From Mycobacterium pseudokansasii (GTDB lineage: Bacteria; Actinomycetota; Actinomycetes; Mycobacteriales; Mycobacteriaceae): a DNA stretch of 64,000 bases. The position numbers and the translations under genes are program-made. Positions 26,436 to 40,344 of the stretch are shown piece after piece. Within the stretch, counting starts at the first letter, position 1, and every line of letters begins with the position of its first letter. The stretch spans positions 1,612,001-1,676,000 of the forward strand of contig NZ_UPHU01000001.1 in assembly GCF_900566075.1 (NCBI RefSeq), in the 5' to 3' direction. The notes beneath the pieces were generated by a model. That model saw nothing but the letters and a program-made list of their open reading frames with translations. It was not told the origin of the DNA and did not search any database.

Positions 26436-27083
26436 TTGGTAACAGTCTTCTTGGTCGATGACCACGAGGTGGTACGGCGCGGCCTGATCGACCTACTCGA
26501 CGCGGACCCTCAACTCGAGGTCGTCGGCGAGGCGGGTTCGGTTGGCGAAGCGATGGCCAGAATTCCGGCGGCTAACCCCGATGTGGCGGTGCTCGACGTC
26601 CGGTTGCCCGACGGCAATGGCATCGAGCTGTGCCGAGATCTGTTGTCGCGCATGCCGGAACTGCGCTGTCTGATCCTGACGTCGTACACCTCCGATGAGG
26701 CGATGCTGGACGCGATCCTGGCGGGTGCCAGTGGATATGTCGTCAAGGACATCAAGGGAATGGAATTGGCCCGTGCGGTCAAAGAAGTGGGCGCGGGACG
26801 GTCGCTGCTCGACAATCGGGCGGCGGCGGCGTTGATGTCCAAACTGCGGGGTGGTGTCGAGAAGCCGGACCCGTTGTCCGGCCTGACCGATCAGGAGCGG
26901 ACGCTGCTGGGTCTGTTGAGCGAGGGTCTTACCAACAAGCAGATCGCCGACCGGATGTTTTTGGCTGAAAAGACGGTGAAGAACTATGTATCCCGGCTGT
27001 TGGCCAAGCTGGGAATGGAGCGGCGGACGCAGGCCGCGGTATTCGCAACGCAGTTGCAGCGTTCGCGGCCGGGCGTCGGGTGA
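26436..27083 (+). CDS. dosR: Dormancy response regulator DosR (DevR)
   Basis: A 215-residue NarL/LuxR-type response regulator nearly identical to M. tuberculosis DevR. The receiver domain has the acidic pocket DD (8-9) and phosphoacceptor Asp54 ([11 protein letters not shown]). The C-terminal LuxR helix-turn-helix contains [25 protein letters not shown], the DNA-contacting part. I place the start at the unusual TTG 26436, because AGGAG lies 7 bases upstream (26424-26428) and the orthologue starts at this point. It activates the hypoxia, NO and CO regulon, including several genes in this window. Confidence 0.96.
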   Translation: MVTVFLVDDHEVVRRGLIDLLDADPQLEVVGEAGSVGEAMARIPAANPDVAVLDVRLPDGNGIELCRDLLSRMPELRCLILTSYTSDEAMLDAILAGASGYVVKDIKGMELARAVKEVGAGRSLLDNRAAAALMSKLRGGVEKPDPLSGLTDQERTLLGLLSEGLTNKQIADRMFLAEKTVKNYVSRLLAKLGMERRTQAAVFATQLQRSRPGVG

Positions 27084-29804
<2,721 letters not shown>

Positions 29805-29905
29805 GGCTGCCTTTCCGATTCAGACCAGCCGTCCCATCGTTGTCATGCATCAAGCATCGGGGCGGGGCATTTGATCGTGGCAGAGGACGAAGCCCTCGGC
29901 AAGCA

Positions 29906-29920
29906 GGGACCTTTGGCCCT
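29906..29920. promoter_or_regulatory. DosR box between the Rv3131-like gene and tgs1
   Basis: GGGACCTTTGGCCCT closely fits the DosR consensus. It lies 70 bp upstream of the tgs1 start and about 100 bp upstream of the divergent Rv3131-like start, so it can serve both, as the shared boxes do in M. tuberculosis. Confidence 0.8.
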
Positions 29921-29989
29921 GCCGCGATGCCCGGGCGCGAGGCATAGTGGTACCGAGAGTTGCAGATAACTGGGAAAAAGACACTGATG

Positions 29990-31381
29990 ATGACCCACCT
30001 GACGATGCTGGATGCCGGGTTTCTCAAGGCCGAAGACGTTGATCCGCGCGTCAGTCTGGCCATCGGTGGCCTCGCGGTCATCGAAGGCTCCGCTCCTGAC
30101 CAGGATGTGCTGGTGTCGCTGTTCGCCGAGCGCATTCGCGCCTGTCCGCGGTTCGGGCAACGGTTACGGCTGCACCCGTTGGACCTGGGCGCTCCCGAGT
30201 GGGTGGACGACCCGGACTTCGACATCGACCGGCACGTGCGGCGGGTTGCGCTGCCCCATCCGGGCGACGACCGCCAGCTGTACCGGCTGGTCGCCGACGT
30301 GATGGCGCGGCGTTTGGATCGCGACCGCCCGCTGTGGGAGCTGTGGGTGATCGAAGGTCTCACCGACGACAGGTGGGCGATGCTGACCAAGGTCCACCAC
30401 TGCATGGCCGACGGAATCGCGGCCTCCCACATCCTGGCCGGATTGTGCGACCCAAGCGGTCATGTCGCTCGGGACAGTTTCGCGGACCGGACTCACGCCG
30501 CGCCGAAACCAGAGCTGGGCGCATCGAATCCGCTGAGCCTGCTGAGCGGCCTATGGACTGCCCCCGGCGCAATCACGTCAGGTATCGTCCGCGTCGTCCA
30601 GGGCGCAGGCGAACTGCTCGCCGGTCTGTTGACCCCCGCCGAGTCGACGCTGAACGGGCCGCTGAGCGACTTGCGCCGGTTCGGCGGGGCGCGGGTCTCG
30701 CTGGCCGACCTCGATGTGGTGTGTCAGACGTTCGGTGTCACCATCAACGACGTTGCCCTGGCAGCGATGACCGAGAGCTACCGTAACGTCCTGGTGGCGC
30801 GTCGGCAGCGGCCCCGCCCGGGTTCGTTGCGGACCTTGGTGCCGGTTTCGGTCCGGTCGACGGACGCCTTCGGCGAGATTGACAATCGCGTATCGGCGAT
30901 GCTTCCGAATCTTCCCGTGGAGGAAGAGGACCCGGTGCAGCGGCTGCGAAGCGTGCATGAACGGTTGAGCCACGCCAAGAGCAGCGGTCAGCCGCAAGCC
31001 GGAAACGTGTTCATGTCGCTTGCGAATCGCATTCCGTTCGCGATGACGGCCCGGGCGGTCGGCCTGCTGATGCGGTTGCCTCAACGTGGGATCGTGACGG
31101 TGGCGACGAATGTGCCCGGGCCGCGTTACCCGCTGAAGGTCTTGGGCAAAAGGGTGGTCGCGGTCTTCCCGGTCCCGCCGCTGGCGATGCACCTGCGAAC
31201 CGGTGTTGCGATGCTCAGCTACGCCGACGACCTGTACTTCGGCATTCTCACCGACTACGACGCGCTGACCGACGTCGATCAACTGGCGCGGGGAATCGAA
31301 GCCGCGGTGGCACGGCTGGTGGCAATCAGCAAGCGGCGCAAGGCCCGCCGTAGCAAGGGACGGTTGTCCCTGGTCGTGTGA
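29990..31381 (+). CDS. tgs1: Triacylglycerol synthase Tgs1 (WS/DGAT family)
   Basis: A 463-residue wax ester synthase/diacylglycerol acyltransferase, the same length as M. tuberculosis Tgs1 (Rv3130c). The catalytic HHxxxDG motif reads VHHCMADG near residue 130; the family segments NDVALAA and VATNVPGP are present. It makes triacylglycerol from diacylglycerol and acyl-CoA, storing fat during hypoxic dormancy. Two ATGs lie side by side (29987, 29990); I use the second, which aligns with the orthologue. A DosR box lies 70 bp upstream. Confidence 0.95.
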   Translation: MTHLTMLDAGFLKAEDVDPRVSLAIGGLAVIEGSAPDQDVLVSLFAERIRACPRFGQRLRLHPLDLGAPEWVDDPDFDIDRHVRRVALPHPGDDRQLYRLVADVMARRLDRDRPLWELWVIEGLTDDRWAMLTKVHHCMADGIAASHILAGLCDPSGHVARDSFADRTHAAPKPELGASNPLSLLSGLWTAPGAITSGIVRVVQGAGELLAGLLTPAESTLNGPLSDLRRFGGARVSLADLDVVCQTFGVTINDVALAAMTESYRNVLVARRQRPRPGSLRTLVPVSVRSTDAFGEIDNRVSAMLPNLPVEEEDPVQRLRSVHERLSHAKSSGQPQAGNVFMSLANRIPFAMTARAVGLLMRLPQRGIVTVATNVPGPRYPLKVLGKRVVAVFPVPPLAMHLRTGVAMLSYADDLYFGILTDYDALTDVDQLARGIEAAVARLVAISKRRKARRSKGRLSLVV

Positions 31382-31421
31382 CCGTATATGTTCTAAGCAT
31401 TCGTCGACCGGTGACCGGTCG

Positions 31422-31850
31422 TTACGCAAACGTCTCGGCGCGGTCCGGCTCCGGACCGAACAAGAAACGCCGGCCGGTGATTTCGGACGGGATAACCCGC
31501 ACGTAGTGCAGCTTCAACGTCGCGACCCATGGTCGCAGTTGGGCCTGCTCGGCTTTCAGGATCTCTGCGTCGGTGCGCAGAACCTGTGCATGGCCTTTGA
31601 CGATGACACTCCAGCCTTCCACCGCATTGTGATCGTCGGCCTCGAATGCGACTGGGCTATTCGTCACGGCGAGAAACAATTTCGCGCCCTCGGCCGTGCG
31701 GAAGAGCACGGTGCGGTCCTGCACGACATAGTTGACCGGGAAGATCTCGGGCTCACCGGCGATGCTTGTCACCAGTCGGCCGAGCGCGGCGCTGCTCAGG
31801 AGTTTCCAACTCTCGTCGTCTGATAGGAAGGTAACTGGCTCGTCGGGCAT
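31422..31850 (-). CDS. Pyridoxamine 5'-phosphate oxidase-like flavin protein (Rv3129 orthologue)
   Basis: A 142-residue split-barrel protein of the PNPOx-like superfamily. It starts EPVTFLSDDESWKLL and contains LGRLVTSIAGEPEIFPVNYVV, typical of flavin/deazaflavin-binding members. M. tuberculosis Rv3129, as annotated, begins later and is shorter; here the N-terminal strand is intact. The start at 31850 has AAAGG upstream and begins just 4 bp after the preceding gene's stop. It lies in an operon with the Rv3127-like gene and probably belongs to the DosR regulon, by analogy. Confidence 0.82.
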   Translation of the reverse strand: MPDEPVTFLSDDESWKLLSSAALGRLVTSIAGEPEIFPVNYVVQDRTVLFRTAEGAKLFLAVTNSPVAFEADDHNAVEGWSVIVKGHAQVLRTDAEILKAEQAQLRPWVATLKLHYVRVIPSEITGRRFLFGPEPDRAETFA

Positions 31851-31854
31851 CGGC

Positions 31855-32874
31855 TCAACCTTTCTCGGGCTTTTCGCGAATTTCAAGGACGGTGTTCAGC
31901 GGCCGCCGCGGTGTGGGCGGGGGAGCGTCATCGATCGGTGGCGTGATCCCCACGCGTACCAGGACTTGCGGCTCGCCGCGGTGGCCGATCAGGCCGCGGA
32001 CGATGTCGCGGCTTTCGCTCGACTCGATGAGATGGGACAGCGTGCAGGTCGCCATACCGGCCATGGTGCATTCGAGCAGGACGGTTGACAGCGCTTCTCC
32101 GCACCGTAATACGTCCAACCGAGTGTCTTCAGGTGTGGACAGCACCAGGATTTTCGACCAGTCGGCCGTGATCTGCGGGCGGCGCTGCTGGTGGCTTCGT
32201 ACTGGGAAATCCCTGCCGACGTCGACTCGGAGGCGTTCGGTGTCGGATGCCAGCGCGCTCGGCGGCACACCCTCGGCCAATACGAACGGCGAAGTCCACC
32301 AGTCGAGTTCGGCATGATAAGACGGATCGTCACGACGCAGCGCTTCGCTGTACTGTGACGCCTGCACCAGTAGTGGTCGTTGCTCATCGGCGAGGACATC
32401 CAGCATCGCGATGTCGTCGTCGTCGACGGCGCCGCGCAGGACCGGCTCGAAAAGGTCCCAGTAACTGGGGCGGTCGAACGGAAGCCGATCGGTTCGGCGC
32501 TGCAGAATCGCCTCGGCCCGCTGTCGCTGGGCCGCGGTGACGTGATCGGTGAGGCGAAATTCGATTGTGGCCAGGTGGTCGGGGCGGCTCGGGGTGGGGA
32601 AGCGAGTGATGCTCGGCTGCCACCGCACCGCGGTCATCGCGACGCACAGGTGATCGAGTGCCGCGCCGCAGCTGATAAGTGCTTCACGACCGGAATGATC
32701 TGTGGCCCGTACGATTCGGTGGCGATCGACGAACAGGTGGGCGGTGCAGACGTTGGCATTGTGCTCTACGACCCATCGCCACGGTTGACTGTTGTGCACG
32801 GACGGGGCGCGGCAGGCCAGCAAGACTGCGTTCGCGAGCACCTCGATGTCCACACCGTGGACGTTACGGGCCAT
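31855..32874 (-). CDS. Acg-like nitroreductase-family protein (Rv3127 orthologue)
   Basis: A 339-residue paralogue of the Rv3131-type protein and the closest match to Rv3127. The N-terminal signature is APSVHNSQPWRWV, with ISCGAALDHL, QRRTDRLPFD and GMATCTLSHLIE further on. Family members lack some flavin contacts of classical nitroreductases, and Acg has been proposed to sequester FMN. It is first in a two-gene operon with the Rv3129-like gene. I did not find a convincing DosR box directly upstream. Confidence 0.85.
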   Translation of the reverse strand: MARNVHGVDIEVLANAVLLACRAPSVHNSQPWRWVVEHNANVCTAHLFVDRHRIVRATDHSGREALISCGAALDHLCVAMTAVRWQPSITRFPTPSRPDHLATIEFRLTDHVTAAQRQRAEAILQRRTDRLPFDRPSYWDLFEPVLRGAVDDDDIAMLDVLADEQRPLLVQASQYSEALRRDDPSYHAELDWWTSPFVLAEGVPPSALASDTERLRVDVGRDFPVRSHQQRRPQITADWSKILVLSTPEDTRLDVLRCGEALSTVLLECTMAGMATCTLSHLIESSESRDIVRGLIGHRGEPQVLVRVGITPPIDDAPPPTPRRPLNTVLEIREKPEKG

Positions 32875-33050
32875 TGTCTGTGGTTGATAGGGTCATTCGT
32901 CATTTCGGCAAATGTCTAGTGTCACTGTGGTTTCACGGTAATCGGTGGGTCGTTTGGTGGCGCTGGTGTCGTCGGACGGGTCGCGGGTTGCGGGTTTCCA
33001 GCGGGACTAGTGGCTCGACAGACGCGCAGAATCCGTCGCTGACCGAGCGG

Positions 33051-33999
<949 letters not shown>

Positions 34000-34016
34000 T
34001 CCGGGAGCTGACCGGA

Positions 34017-34463
34017 ATGCCGAGTCCGCTGTTTCTCGAGCGCAAGGGCTATAACAGCCCCGTCCTGCAAACGCGGGACGGGGAGCTGACCAACGTCGCC
34101 GGCTAGAACTATCTGGGTCTGGCGCATCACCCGAAAGTGGTTCGCGCCGTACAGGATGCGGTAGCGCAATACGGCGCCTCGGCGTCGAACAGCCGTATCA
34201 CCTCAGGCGAGATCGAGCTTTGTCCGCGCCTCGAACAGCGGCTGGCCCGAATCTATGACGTCGAGGCGGCCATCATCGCAACCAGCGGATTCCTTACCAA
34301 TGCCGGAGTCCTTGGATACCTGTTGGGTGAGGGTGACGCAGCCATCTGCGACTCGCTCATTCATGCCAGCGTCGTTGCCGGTGCCCGTTGGGCCGGCGCG
34401 CGTGTCATGACCTTTCGCCACAACGACCCGGATTCCCTACGCGGCATCCTGCGAGCATCCCGG
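34017..34463 (+). pseudogene. Alpha-oxoamine synthase (BioF-like) fragment with internal stop
   Basis: The frame reads MPSPLFLERKGYNSP ... DGELTNVAG, then an in-frame TAG at 34104-34106, then NYLGLAHHPKVVRAVQDA ... YGASASNSRITSGE and FRHNDPDSLRGIL. This is the N-terminal third of a PLP-dependent alpha-oxoamine synthase related to 8-amino-7-oxononanoate synthase. The PLP lysine region is missing, because the sequence stops at the start of the dehydrogenase gene. It is a dead remnant, perhaps of a lipid or polyketide cluster with the MmpL. Confidence 0.8.
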
Positions 34464-35489
34464 TGCGTACGGTAGTCGTCGACGGGCCGCGCAGCATTCG
34501 GGTCGAGACCCGTCCCGATCCGGCCCTGACCGGACCCGAGGGAGCGATCGTCGCGGTGACCGCTGCGGGTATCTGCGGATCCGATCTGCATTTCTACGAA
34601 GGTGATATCCCGATACCGGGGTCGGTGGCCCTCGGCCATGAAGCGGTCGGCACCGTCGTCGACGCCGGACCGCACGTACGCACCGTCGAGGTTGGCGACC
34701 GGGTCATGGTGTCTTCGGTGGCCGGCTGCGGTGCCCGCCTGGGCTGTGCCACCCGCGACCCGGTCACCTGCTCGGCCGGATTGCAGATCTTCGGCTCCGG
34801 CGTGCTCGGCGGCGCGCAAGCCGATCTGCTCGCCGTGCCCGCCGCCGACTTCCAACTGCTCAAGATCCCCGACGAAATATCCACCGAGCAGGCCCTGCTT
34901 CTCACCGACAACCTCGCTACGGGGTGGGCTGCGGCTCGGCGAGCCGACATTCCATTCGGCGGCACGGTCGCGGTGATAGGCCTGGGAGCCGTCGGACTCT
35001 GCGCGCTGCGCAGCGCGTTGGCCCAAGGCGCCGCAACGGTTTTCGCTGTCGACCGGGTCGGGGGGCGATTGCAGCGCGCAGCGGCGTGGGGTGCGACGCC
35101 CATCGTGGCGCCGGCAGCCGAGGCCATCATCGCCGCGACGGGCGGTCGCGGCGCGGATGCGGTGATCGACGCCGTCGGCACGGACGCATCGCTGACCGAC
35201 GCGATCGACGCGGTCCGGCCCGCCGGCACCGTCTCCGTTGTTGGGCTACATGATCTGCAGCCGTTTCCCCTGCCCCGCCCTGCCCTGCCTGTTACGCAGT
35301 ATCACGCTGCGGATGACCACCGCGCCGGTGCAGCGCACCTGGCCGGAATTGATTCCGCTGCTGGCATCCCGCCGGCTCGACGTCGACGGCATCTTCACCA
35401 CCAGAATGCCGTTGGACGAAGCGGTCACGGGCTACGCGCTGGCCGGGGCCCGGTCCGGTGAGCAGGTAAAGGTCTTGCTCACGCCGTGA
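34463..35489 (+). pseudogene. Zinc-dependent alcohol dehydrogenase, frameshifted near the 3' end
   Basis: From GTG 34463 a medium-chain dehydrogenase is encoded, with the catalytic zinc motif GICGSDLHFYEGD and GHEAVG, a cysteine-bearing structural loop (AGCGARLGC) and the nucleotide site VIGLGAVGLCA. After about 35265 the frame changes in a CCCTGCC-rich run: the continuation CLLRSITLRMTTAPVQ ... DVDGIFTT ... EQVKVLLTP lies in another frame and ends at 35489. The enzyme would be about 340 residues if repaired. It is a recent pseudogene or a sequencing slip in the repeat. It adjoins two other broken genes. Confidence 0.72.
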
Positions 35490-35660
35490 CGTGACGTGCG
35501 CGGCGACAGCCAACAGGACGTGCAGACAATCACAGATGACAGAACTGCCAAGCTCCTCTTCCCTTGGGTCGGCGCTACCGGCCTCCCGGCAGATCAAGCC
35601 AGGGACGGTCCCCGTCGGTTCGACACCATCAATGTCGGTGGCCGGCGATAGTGTTCGAAC

Positions 35661-37019
35661 ATGCGTTCGACTAATCGGGAAGATGTCATCTCGGCCTTCG
35701 CTGCGCTCAAGGCGGCAATGACGCAGTTGCTCGAGCTCTCCTTCGACGCGTTGACCACTGCTGAGCGGCTGGTCTTGCTGGAGCACTGTGAGACGACGCG
35801 GCGTCAGCTGCCCAGCATCGAACACTCGCTGATCAACCAGATTGCCGAGCAGTCCAGCGAGGAGGAGCTGGGTGGTAGGTTGCCTTCGGCGTTGGCCACC
35901 CGGTTGCGGATCACGCGGGCGGAGGCCAGCCGGCGGGTGGCGGAGGCGACCGAGCTCGGTGAGCGCCGCGCGTTGACCGGTGAGCCGTTGGCGCCGCAGC
36001 TCAGCGCCACCGCTGCCGCGCAACGGGACGGGCGCATCGGCGCGGCCCAGCTGCGGGTGATCCGCGACTTCTTTCGCCAGCTGCCCGCCGGTGTGGACCT
36101 CGAGACGCGGGAGAAGGCCGAGGCCCATCTGGCCCGGCTGGCCACCCGGTTTAGTCCCGACCAATTGGCCAAGCTGGCGCAGCGGCTGATGGACTGCCTC
36201 AACCCCGACGGCACTTTCACCGATGAGGACAGGGCACGGCGACGCGGCCTGAGCCTGGGCAAGCAGGGCCTTGACGGGATGTCGCGCATCAGCGGCTGGC
36301 TGACCCCGGAAGCGCGCGCCAGCCTGGACGCGGTGTTGGCCAAGCTGGCCGCTCCGGGCATGTGCAACCCGCACGACGACAGCCCGGTGGTGGACGGCCC
36401 GGCACCTGAGGAAGCCGCGCAGCGTGACACCCGCTCGGAAGGCCAGCGCAACCACGATGGCCTGCTGGCCGGCCTGCGCGGCTTGCTGGCCAGCGGCGAG
36501 CTCGGCCAGCACAACGGCCTTCCCGCCAGCATCATCGTGACCACCACGCTCAACGACCTCGAAGCCGCCACAGGTAGGGCGCTCACCGGCGGTGGCACCC
36601 TGTTGCCCATGTCGGATGTGATCCGCTTGGCCCGCCAGGCGATTCATTACCTGGCGATCTTCGACAACGGCAAACCCCTGGCGCTGTACCACGCCAAACG
36701 CCTCGCGTCGCCGGGGCAGCGAATTGTCTTGTACGCCAAGGATCGTGGCTGCAGCGCACCCGGCTGCGACGTACCGGGTTATCGCTGCGAGGTCCACCAC
36801 GTGCGGGAGTGGGCGACCACGCACCGCACCGATATCGACCAACTCACCCTGGCCTGCGGACCCCACCACAAACTCCTCGACAGCGGCTGGACCACCCGCA
36901 AAAACGCCCGCGGCGACACCGAATGGATACCACCGGCCCATCTCGAGCACGGCCAACCGCGAACCAATTCGTTGTACCACCCAGAAAGGCTCCTGTGTGA
37001 CGGGGAAGACGAAGAATGA
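35661..37019 (+). CDS. 13E12 repeat family HNH endonuclease (DUF222)
   Basis: A 452-residue protein of the mycobacterial 13E12/REP family: a DUF222 N-terminal region with [15 protein letters not shown], and a C-terminal HNH nuclease motif ([32 protein letters not shown] ... CGPHH, given here as its key parts). Members occur in multiple copies and often mark mobile or rearranged DNA; one in M. tuberculosis is the prophage target. Its function is unknown. It lies next to the decayed patch, so it may mark where rearrangement happened. Confidence 0.88.
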   Translation: MRSTNREDVISAFAALKAAMTQLLELSFDALTTAERLVLLEHCETTRRQLPSIEHSLINQIAEQSSEEELGGRLPSALATRLRITRAEASRRVAEATELGERRALTGEPLAPQLSATAAAQRDGRIGAAQLRVIRDFFRQLPAGVDLETREKAEAHLARLATRFSPDQLAKLAQRLMDCLNPDGTFTDEDRARRRGLSLGKQGLDGMSRISGWLTPEARASLDAVLAKLAAPGMCNPHDDSPVVDGPAPEEAAQRDTRSEGQRNHDGLLAGLRGLLASGELGQHNGLPASIIVTTTLNDLEAATGRALTGGGTLLPMSDVIRLARQAIHYLAIFDNGKPLALYHAKRLASPGQRIVLYAKDRGCSAPGCDVPGYRCEVHHVREWATTHRTDIDQLTLACGPHHKLLDSGWTTRKNARGDTEWIPPAHLEHGQPRTNSLYHPERLLCDGEDEE

Positions 37020-37054
37020 GGTTGACCGGGCCGCTGTCATGGCATGCTGAACGC

Positions 37055-37258
37055 ATGGCAGGCAAGGAAATCGATCGGGTCCGGGCGACAAGCGCGCTCG
37101 CCGTGATCAAACAGCACCCCGGGATGGTGCTGTTCGCGTTGTCACCGGTGCTGGCATTGCTGGCCGCCATCTGGTGGCTGGCGGGCGCCGGCTGGGCCAT
37201 CGCTGCGGCGCTGGTGCTGCTGGTGGTGGGCGGAGCCGTCGTCGTCGTCAAACGCTGA
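37055..37258 (+). CDS. Small two-helix membrane protein
   Basis: A 67-residue protein starting MAGKEIDRV at 37055. Two hydrophobic segments (about 22-42 and 46-64) form a likely helical hairpin in the membrane; the C-terminus is short and basic (VVKR). It lies 9 bp before agpS and after the 13E12 gene. I do not recognise a characterised family, and no function can be assigned. Confidence 0.6.
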   Translation: MAGKEIDRVRATSALAVIKQHPGMVLFALSPVLALLAAIWWLAGAGWAIAAALVLLVVGGAVVVVKR

Positions 37259-37267
37259 CCACAGAGC

Positions 37268-38851
37268 ATGCGTTCGTGGTGGGGTTGGGGTGACGTCGAG
37301 GACGCGCTGTCACACCGGGAGACGCAGGCATTGGTGTCGCGCGTCGCGGCGCTGCTGCCCGGCCATGACCTGACCGACCACCAACCCCCGGATCCGCCGG
37401 CACTCGGGTTGGCGCCCCCGCGGATCACCCCACCGGCATCGCTGGCCGGGCTGTGTTCGGCCGACCCTCTCGATCGTGCCGGGCATGCGCGCGGCAAGGC
37501 GTTTCGCGACGTCGCGCGCAACCTGCAGGGTCGCCTCGACCATTTTCCGGACCTGATCGTGCGGCCGCGCAGCGAACAGGACGTTGTCGACGTGCTGGAT
37601 TGGGGTACGCGCGGGCACGTCGCCGTCATTCCCTACGGCGGCGGCAGCTCGGTGGTCGGGGGAGTGGAGCCGCGCTTCGACGAGCCGGCGGTCACGGTCG
37701 ACATCGGCGCGTTGGACGCAGTGCTCGACATCGACCGGGTCAGCCGGGTCGCGCGCATCCAGGCGGGCGCGTTCGGGCCGTCGATCGAAAACCAGCTTCG
37801 CCCAAACAATCTCACGCTGCGCCATTTCCCGCAGTCCTTCGGTTTCTCGAGCCTCGGCGGCTGGCTGGCCACCCGCTCCGGCGGACACTTCGCCACCCTG
37901 TACACCCACATCGACGACCTGACCGAGTCGATGCGCGTCGTCACCCCGGCCGGAATCAGCGAGTCGCGGCGGCTGCCCGGGTCCGGTGCCGGACCGTCCC
38001 CGGACCGGCTATTCCTTGGTTCGGAGGGCATCCTCGGCATCATCACCGAGGCCTGGATGCGGTTACAGGACCGGCCGTGTTGGCAGCTCACCGCGTCGGT
38101 CGCCTTCGACGACTGGGCCGCCGCGGTTACGGCAACCCGCACGATCGCACAAGCCGGCCTCTACCCGGCGAACTGCCGGCTCCTGGACCCGGCCGAGGCA
38201 TTCCTGAATGCCGGCACCACGGTCGGCGGCGGGCTGCTGGTGCTGGCTTTCGAATCGGCAGACCACCCCGTCGACGCGTGGCTGCAACGGGCCGTGGAGA
38301 TCGCCGCTGACCACGGCGGCAGCGTCACCGCGCGGCGTGGCCGCGAAACAACTACCGGCACAACGGAAAACGATGCCTCCCAAAACTGGCGTTCGGCGTT
38401 CCTGCGGATGCCCTACCAGCGAGATGCGTTGGCCCGCCGCGGCGTAATCGCCGAGACGTTCGAAACCGCTTGCACTTGGGCCGGATTCGACGCCCTGCAC
38501 GCCGCGGTGACCGACGCCGCCCGGACCGCGATCGAACACGTCTGCGGAACCGGCCTGGTGACCTGCCGATTCACCCATGTCTACCCCGACGGCCCGGCCC
38601 CGTACTACGGCATCTACGCGGGCGGACGCTGGGGTTCGCTGGACGCGCAATGGGACGACATCAAAGCCGCCGTGTCCGAGGCGATCAGCACAGCCGGCGG
38701 CACCATCACCCACCACCACGCCGTCGGCCGCGACCACCGCCCGTGGTACGACCGGCAGCGCCCCGACCCGTTCGCGGCGGCCCTGCGCGCGGCGAAGTCC
38801 GCGCTCGACCCGGCCGGAATCCTCAACCCAGGTGTGCTTGTCGACCCCTGA
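37268..38851 (+). CDS. agpS: Alkyldihydroxyacetonephosphate synthase-like flavoprotein AgpS
   Basis: A 527-residue FAD-dependent oxidase/transferase of the PCMH (vanillyl-alcohol oxidase) family, the same length as M. tuberculosis AgpS (Rv3107c). The FAD site includes VIPYGGGSSVVGGVEP near residue 120, and the C-terminal TGxxTCRFTHVYPDGPAPYY and HHAVGRDHRPW segments follow the ether-lipid enzymes. The true reaction in mycobacteria is unclear. It converges directly with fprA: the two stop codons are adjacent. Confidence 0.9.
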   Translation: MRSWWGWGDVEDALSHRETQALVSRVAALLPGHDLTDHQPPDPPALGLAPPRITPPASLAGLCSADPLDRAGHARGKAFRDVARNLQGRLDHFPDLIVRPRSEQDVVDVLDWGTRGHVAVIPYGGGSSVVGGVEPRFDEPAVTVDIGALDAVLDIDRVSRVARIQAGAFGPSIENQLRPNNLTLRHFPQSFGFSSLGGWLATRSGGHFATLYTHIDDLTESMRVVTPAGISESRRLPGSGAGPSPDRLFLGSEGILGIITEAWMRLQDRPCWQLTASVAFDDWAAAVTATRTIAQAGLYPANCRLLDPAEAFLNAGTTVGGGLLVLAFESADHPVDAWLQRAVEIAADHGGSVTARRGRETTTGTTENDASQNWRSAFLRMPYQRDALARRGVIAETFETACTWAGFDALHAAVTDAARTAIEHVCGTGLVTCRFTHVYPDGPAPYYGIYAGGRWGSLDAQWDDIKAAVSEAISTAGGTITHHHAVGRDHRPWYDRQRPDPFAAALRAAKSALDPAGILNPGVLVDP

Positions 38852-40225
38852 TCAGCGGTGGCCCACCCGCAGCAACTCGGCGACATTGGGCAGCTTGACG
38901 CGCGGACGCCCGTGCGGCTCCCCGGCCGCCCGTTCGAAGTGGTCGATGATTTTCCACTGCGCCGTCGTGACCAGCTGAGGTTGTCGGGATGCCAGCCAGG
39001 CGGCCAGCTGCTCGCCATGGTCGGGTGGGAATTCCGCGAGCGCTTCGGTGGCCGCCAAGTCGGCCATCAGGGTGTCGACGGTGTCCTGGGAATCCTTCTT
39101 GTTGGTGCCGATCACGCCGGTCGGGCCGCGTTTGATCCACCCCACCACATATTCATTGCGGCTGCCTTCCACCCGGCCGGCGGTGTTGGGAATGGTCCCG
39201 CGTTTCTCGTCGAACGGCAGTCCGGGCGTCGGCACCCCGCGGTAGCCGACCGAACGCACCACTAGCTGCACCGGCAACTCCTCGCGCTCGCCGGTGTCCC
39301 TGGCCGATACCCACCCGCTCTCGTCGGCGACCAGTTCGTTGCGTCCGAGCACGATCTGCTCCACCTTGCCGTCGCCTTTGATCTCGATCGGGGAGGTCAT
39401 GAACCGGAACACAATCTTGCGGTGGCCGGGCCGCGGTGGGCGCTGGGCATAGTCGCGCAGCACCTTGATGTTCTGCTTGGCCGTTTTACCGGCCGCCGCG
39501 GCGTCCTCGTCGCTGACGCCCTGAAGTTGGGCCGGGTCGACCACCACGTCGACCCCTTCCAGCTCGCCCAGTTCCCGCAATTCGAGCGTAGTGAACGCCG
39601 CCTGCAGCGGACCGCGCCGGCCGACGAGCACCACTTCCCGAACGCCGCAGGGGCGCAGCGACTCCAGCGCGTGATCGGCGATATCGGTGCACGCCAGCAC
39701 CTCGGGGTCGGTGACCAGGATGCGCGCGACGTCGATCGCGACGTTGCCGTTGCCGACCACCACAGCCCGGGCGCCCGACAGATCCGGTGCGGCATGTTCG
39801 AAGTTGGGATGTGCGTTGTACCAGCCCACGAAATCGACGGCGGCGATGCTGCCCGGCAAATCCTCCCCGGGAATGTTCAGCGGCTTGTCGGACTGCGCCC
39901 CGACGGCATAGACCACCGCGTCGTATCGCTCGGCGAGTTCGGCGGGGGATACGTGTTTGCCCACCACTATGTTGCCGAAGAAGCGGAAGCGGGGATCTTC
40001 GGCCGTCTTCTCGAAGGTTTTGCTGATCGACTTGATCTTGGGGTGGTCGGGGGCGACACCGGAGCGGACAAGTCCCCAGGGCGTCGGCAACATCTCCAGC
40101 ATGTCGACGGCCACGTCGATGTGGTCGGAGCCGTCGGCGGCCTTCAGCAGCGATGCCGCGGCGAAGAACCCCGACGGCCCGGAGCCGACGATGGCGACGT
40201 GGTAGGGACGGTGGTGTGGCCGCAT
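38852..40225 (-). CDS. fprA: NADPH-ferredoxin reductase FprA
   Basis: A 457-residue adrenodoxin reductase-type flavoprotein, matching FprA (Rv3106). It has the FAD motif VAIVGSGPSGFFAA at the N-terminus, VVVGNGNVAIDVARIL for NADPH and the conserved FVGWYNAHP segment. It passes electrons from NADPH to ferredoxins that serve cytochromes P450 and other iron-sulfur enzymes. Divergent from prfB and convergent with agpS. Confidence 0.95.
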   Translation of the reverse strand: MRPHHRPYHVAIVGSGPSGFFAAASLLKAADGSDHIDVAVDMLEMLPTPWGLVRSGVAPDHPKIKSISKTFEKTAEDPRFRFFGNIVVGKHVSPAELAERYDAVVYAVGAQSDKPLNIPGEDLPGSIAAVDFVGWYNAHPNFEHAAPDLSGARAVVVGNGNVAIDVARILVTDPEVLACTDIADHALESLRPCGVREVVLVGRRGPLQAAFTTLELRELGELEGVDVVVDPAQLQGVSDEDAAAAGKTAKQNIKVLRDYAQRPPRPGHRKIVFRFMTSPIEIKGDGKVEQIVLGRNELVADESGWVSARDTGEREELPVQLVVRSVGYRGVPTPGLPFDEKRGTIPNTAGRVEGSRNEYVVGWIKRGPTGVIGTNKKDSQDTVDTLMADLAATEALAEFPPDHGEQLAAWLASRQPQLVTTAQWKIIDHFERAAGEPHGRPRVKLPNVAELLRVGHR

Positions 40226-40344
40226 GCTCGAGCTTTCTGTTCGTGCCCGGAAATGCCCGGAATGGGATGTGCCGCAGTCGCGCGATGCACTGGTCCCATG
40301 ATGCTAGACGCTGACCACGGTAACTCCCGGTAACGTGGTCGGCT

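Noticed and set aside
35292..37091. 599-codon minus-strand frame opposite the 13E12 gene
   Set aside because: The plus strand encodes a clear DUF222/HNH protein; the opposite frame is a codon-bias artefact.
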